NCBI RefSeq assembly: GCF_018502385.1
Contig: NZ_CP075523.1
Location: forward strand, 806,001 to 870,000
Reading direction: 5' to 3'
DNA: 64,000 nucleotides
Source: Synechococcus sp. LA31
GTDB taxonomy: Bacteria; Cyanobacteriota; Cyanobacteriia; PCC-6307; Cyanobiaceae
The notes under the pieces were generated by a model, which was given only the letters and a program-made list of their open reading frames with translations, was not told the DNA's origin and searched no databases. How positions within the stretch are numbered: the stretch's first letter is position 1; the number at the start of each line of letters is the position of its first letter. The position numbers and the translations under genes are program-made. This document shows positions 63,862-64,000 of the stretch, one piece after another.

Positions 63862-64000
63862 GCCCTTCAGGCCGCTTCCCTCCTGGTAGCACGCTCCATC
63901 CGATTGAGGTGCGCCATGCCCACATGCAAGCTGTCGCAGTAGAGGCAGGTGCCTTGGAAACACACCTGAAACAGCTCACCACCACTGGCTTTTAGCTGAT

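Noticed and set aside
1-64000. CRISPR arrays, insertion sequences, prophage, rRNA
   Set aside because: No regularly spaced repeats, transposase, integrase or structural phage genes, or rRNA sequence were seen.

Overview
The window is compact, GC-rich cyanobacterial chromosome. Protein families point to a picocyanobacterium of the Synechococcus/Cyanobium (alpha-cyanobacterial) type: cyanobacterial Hfq beside dapF, Ycf35/DUF1257, DUF1995, DUF2811, DUF3110, DUF3136, DUF3598 and DUF4330 proteins, a DnaK3-like chaperone with a long charged tail, HemJ, HisZ, and a full glucosylglycerol (GG) pathway. GG is the main osmolyte of moderately halotolerant marine or brackish cyanobacteria. I see no rRNA, CRISPR array, insertion sequence or prophage. 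No gap exceeds 300 bases, and many neighbours overlap by 1-4 nt (ATGA, GTGA, TTGA or TGATG), implying translational coupling.

Layout, left to right. 1-8.1 kb: B12-dependent metH (cut by the left edge) and ilvE on the minus strand, divergent from cobN. 8.1-14.5 kb: a long minus-strand block with an unknown protein, a PHP phosphoesterase, hemJ, DUF2811, an FeS-type photolyase, a small secreted protein, uvrC and a flavin reductase. 14.6-20.9 kb: coaD and a coiled-coil protein on plus, then dacB, DUF4330, DUF1995, a cysteine desulfurase and a C-terminally extended dapF on minus. 21-26.7 kb: hfq and leuS on plus, a 36-bp palindrome, pgi on minus, and a lysozyme-like membrane protein. 26.7-34.5 kb: cell-wall amidase, M61 peptidase, Ycf35, purN, argC, ribBA, a cyclophilin and mtnP. 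34.5-39 kb: murQ, DUF3110, a DnaJ-like protein and dnaK on minus. 39.1-41.8 kb: pstCAB. Then tRNA-Ser(GGA) with a clear terminator on minus, and a plus-strand run: [2Fe-2S] ferredoxin, inositol-phosphatase family protein, hisZ, a small Fe-S ferredoxin, three small or unknown cyanobacterial proteins and htpG.

48.3-62.4 kb is the most interesting part, an osmoadaptation island. GgpS makes GG-phosphate from ADP-glucose and glycerol 3-phosphate, and GgpP (StpA) dephosphorylates it. GgtB/C/D/A form an ABC importer for GG; ggpS-ggtB-ggtC-ggtD-ggtA overlap at every junction. Interleaved are a large protein resembling NAD-dependent glycerol-3-phosphate dehydrogenase, a trehalose-synthase-like GH13 enzyme, glpD and glpK, and an MscS channel. 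Together they could make, recapture, break down and release the osmolyte, and recycle its glycerol half. The roles of the dehydrogenase-like and GH13 proteins are inferred from position and motifs only. The window ends with rpmB, a PrxQ-type peroxiredoxin and a C39-like cysteine peptidase.
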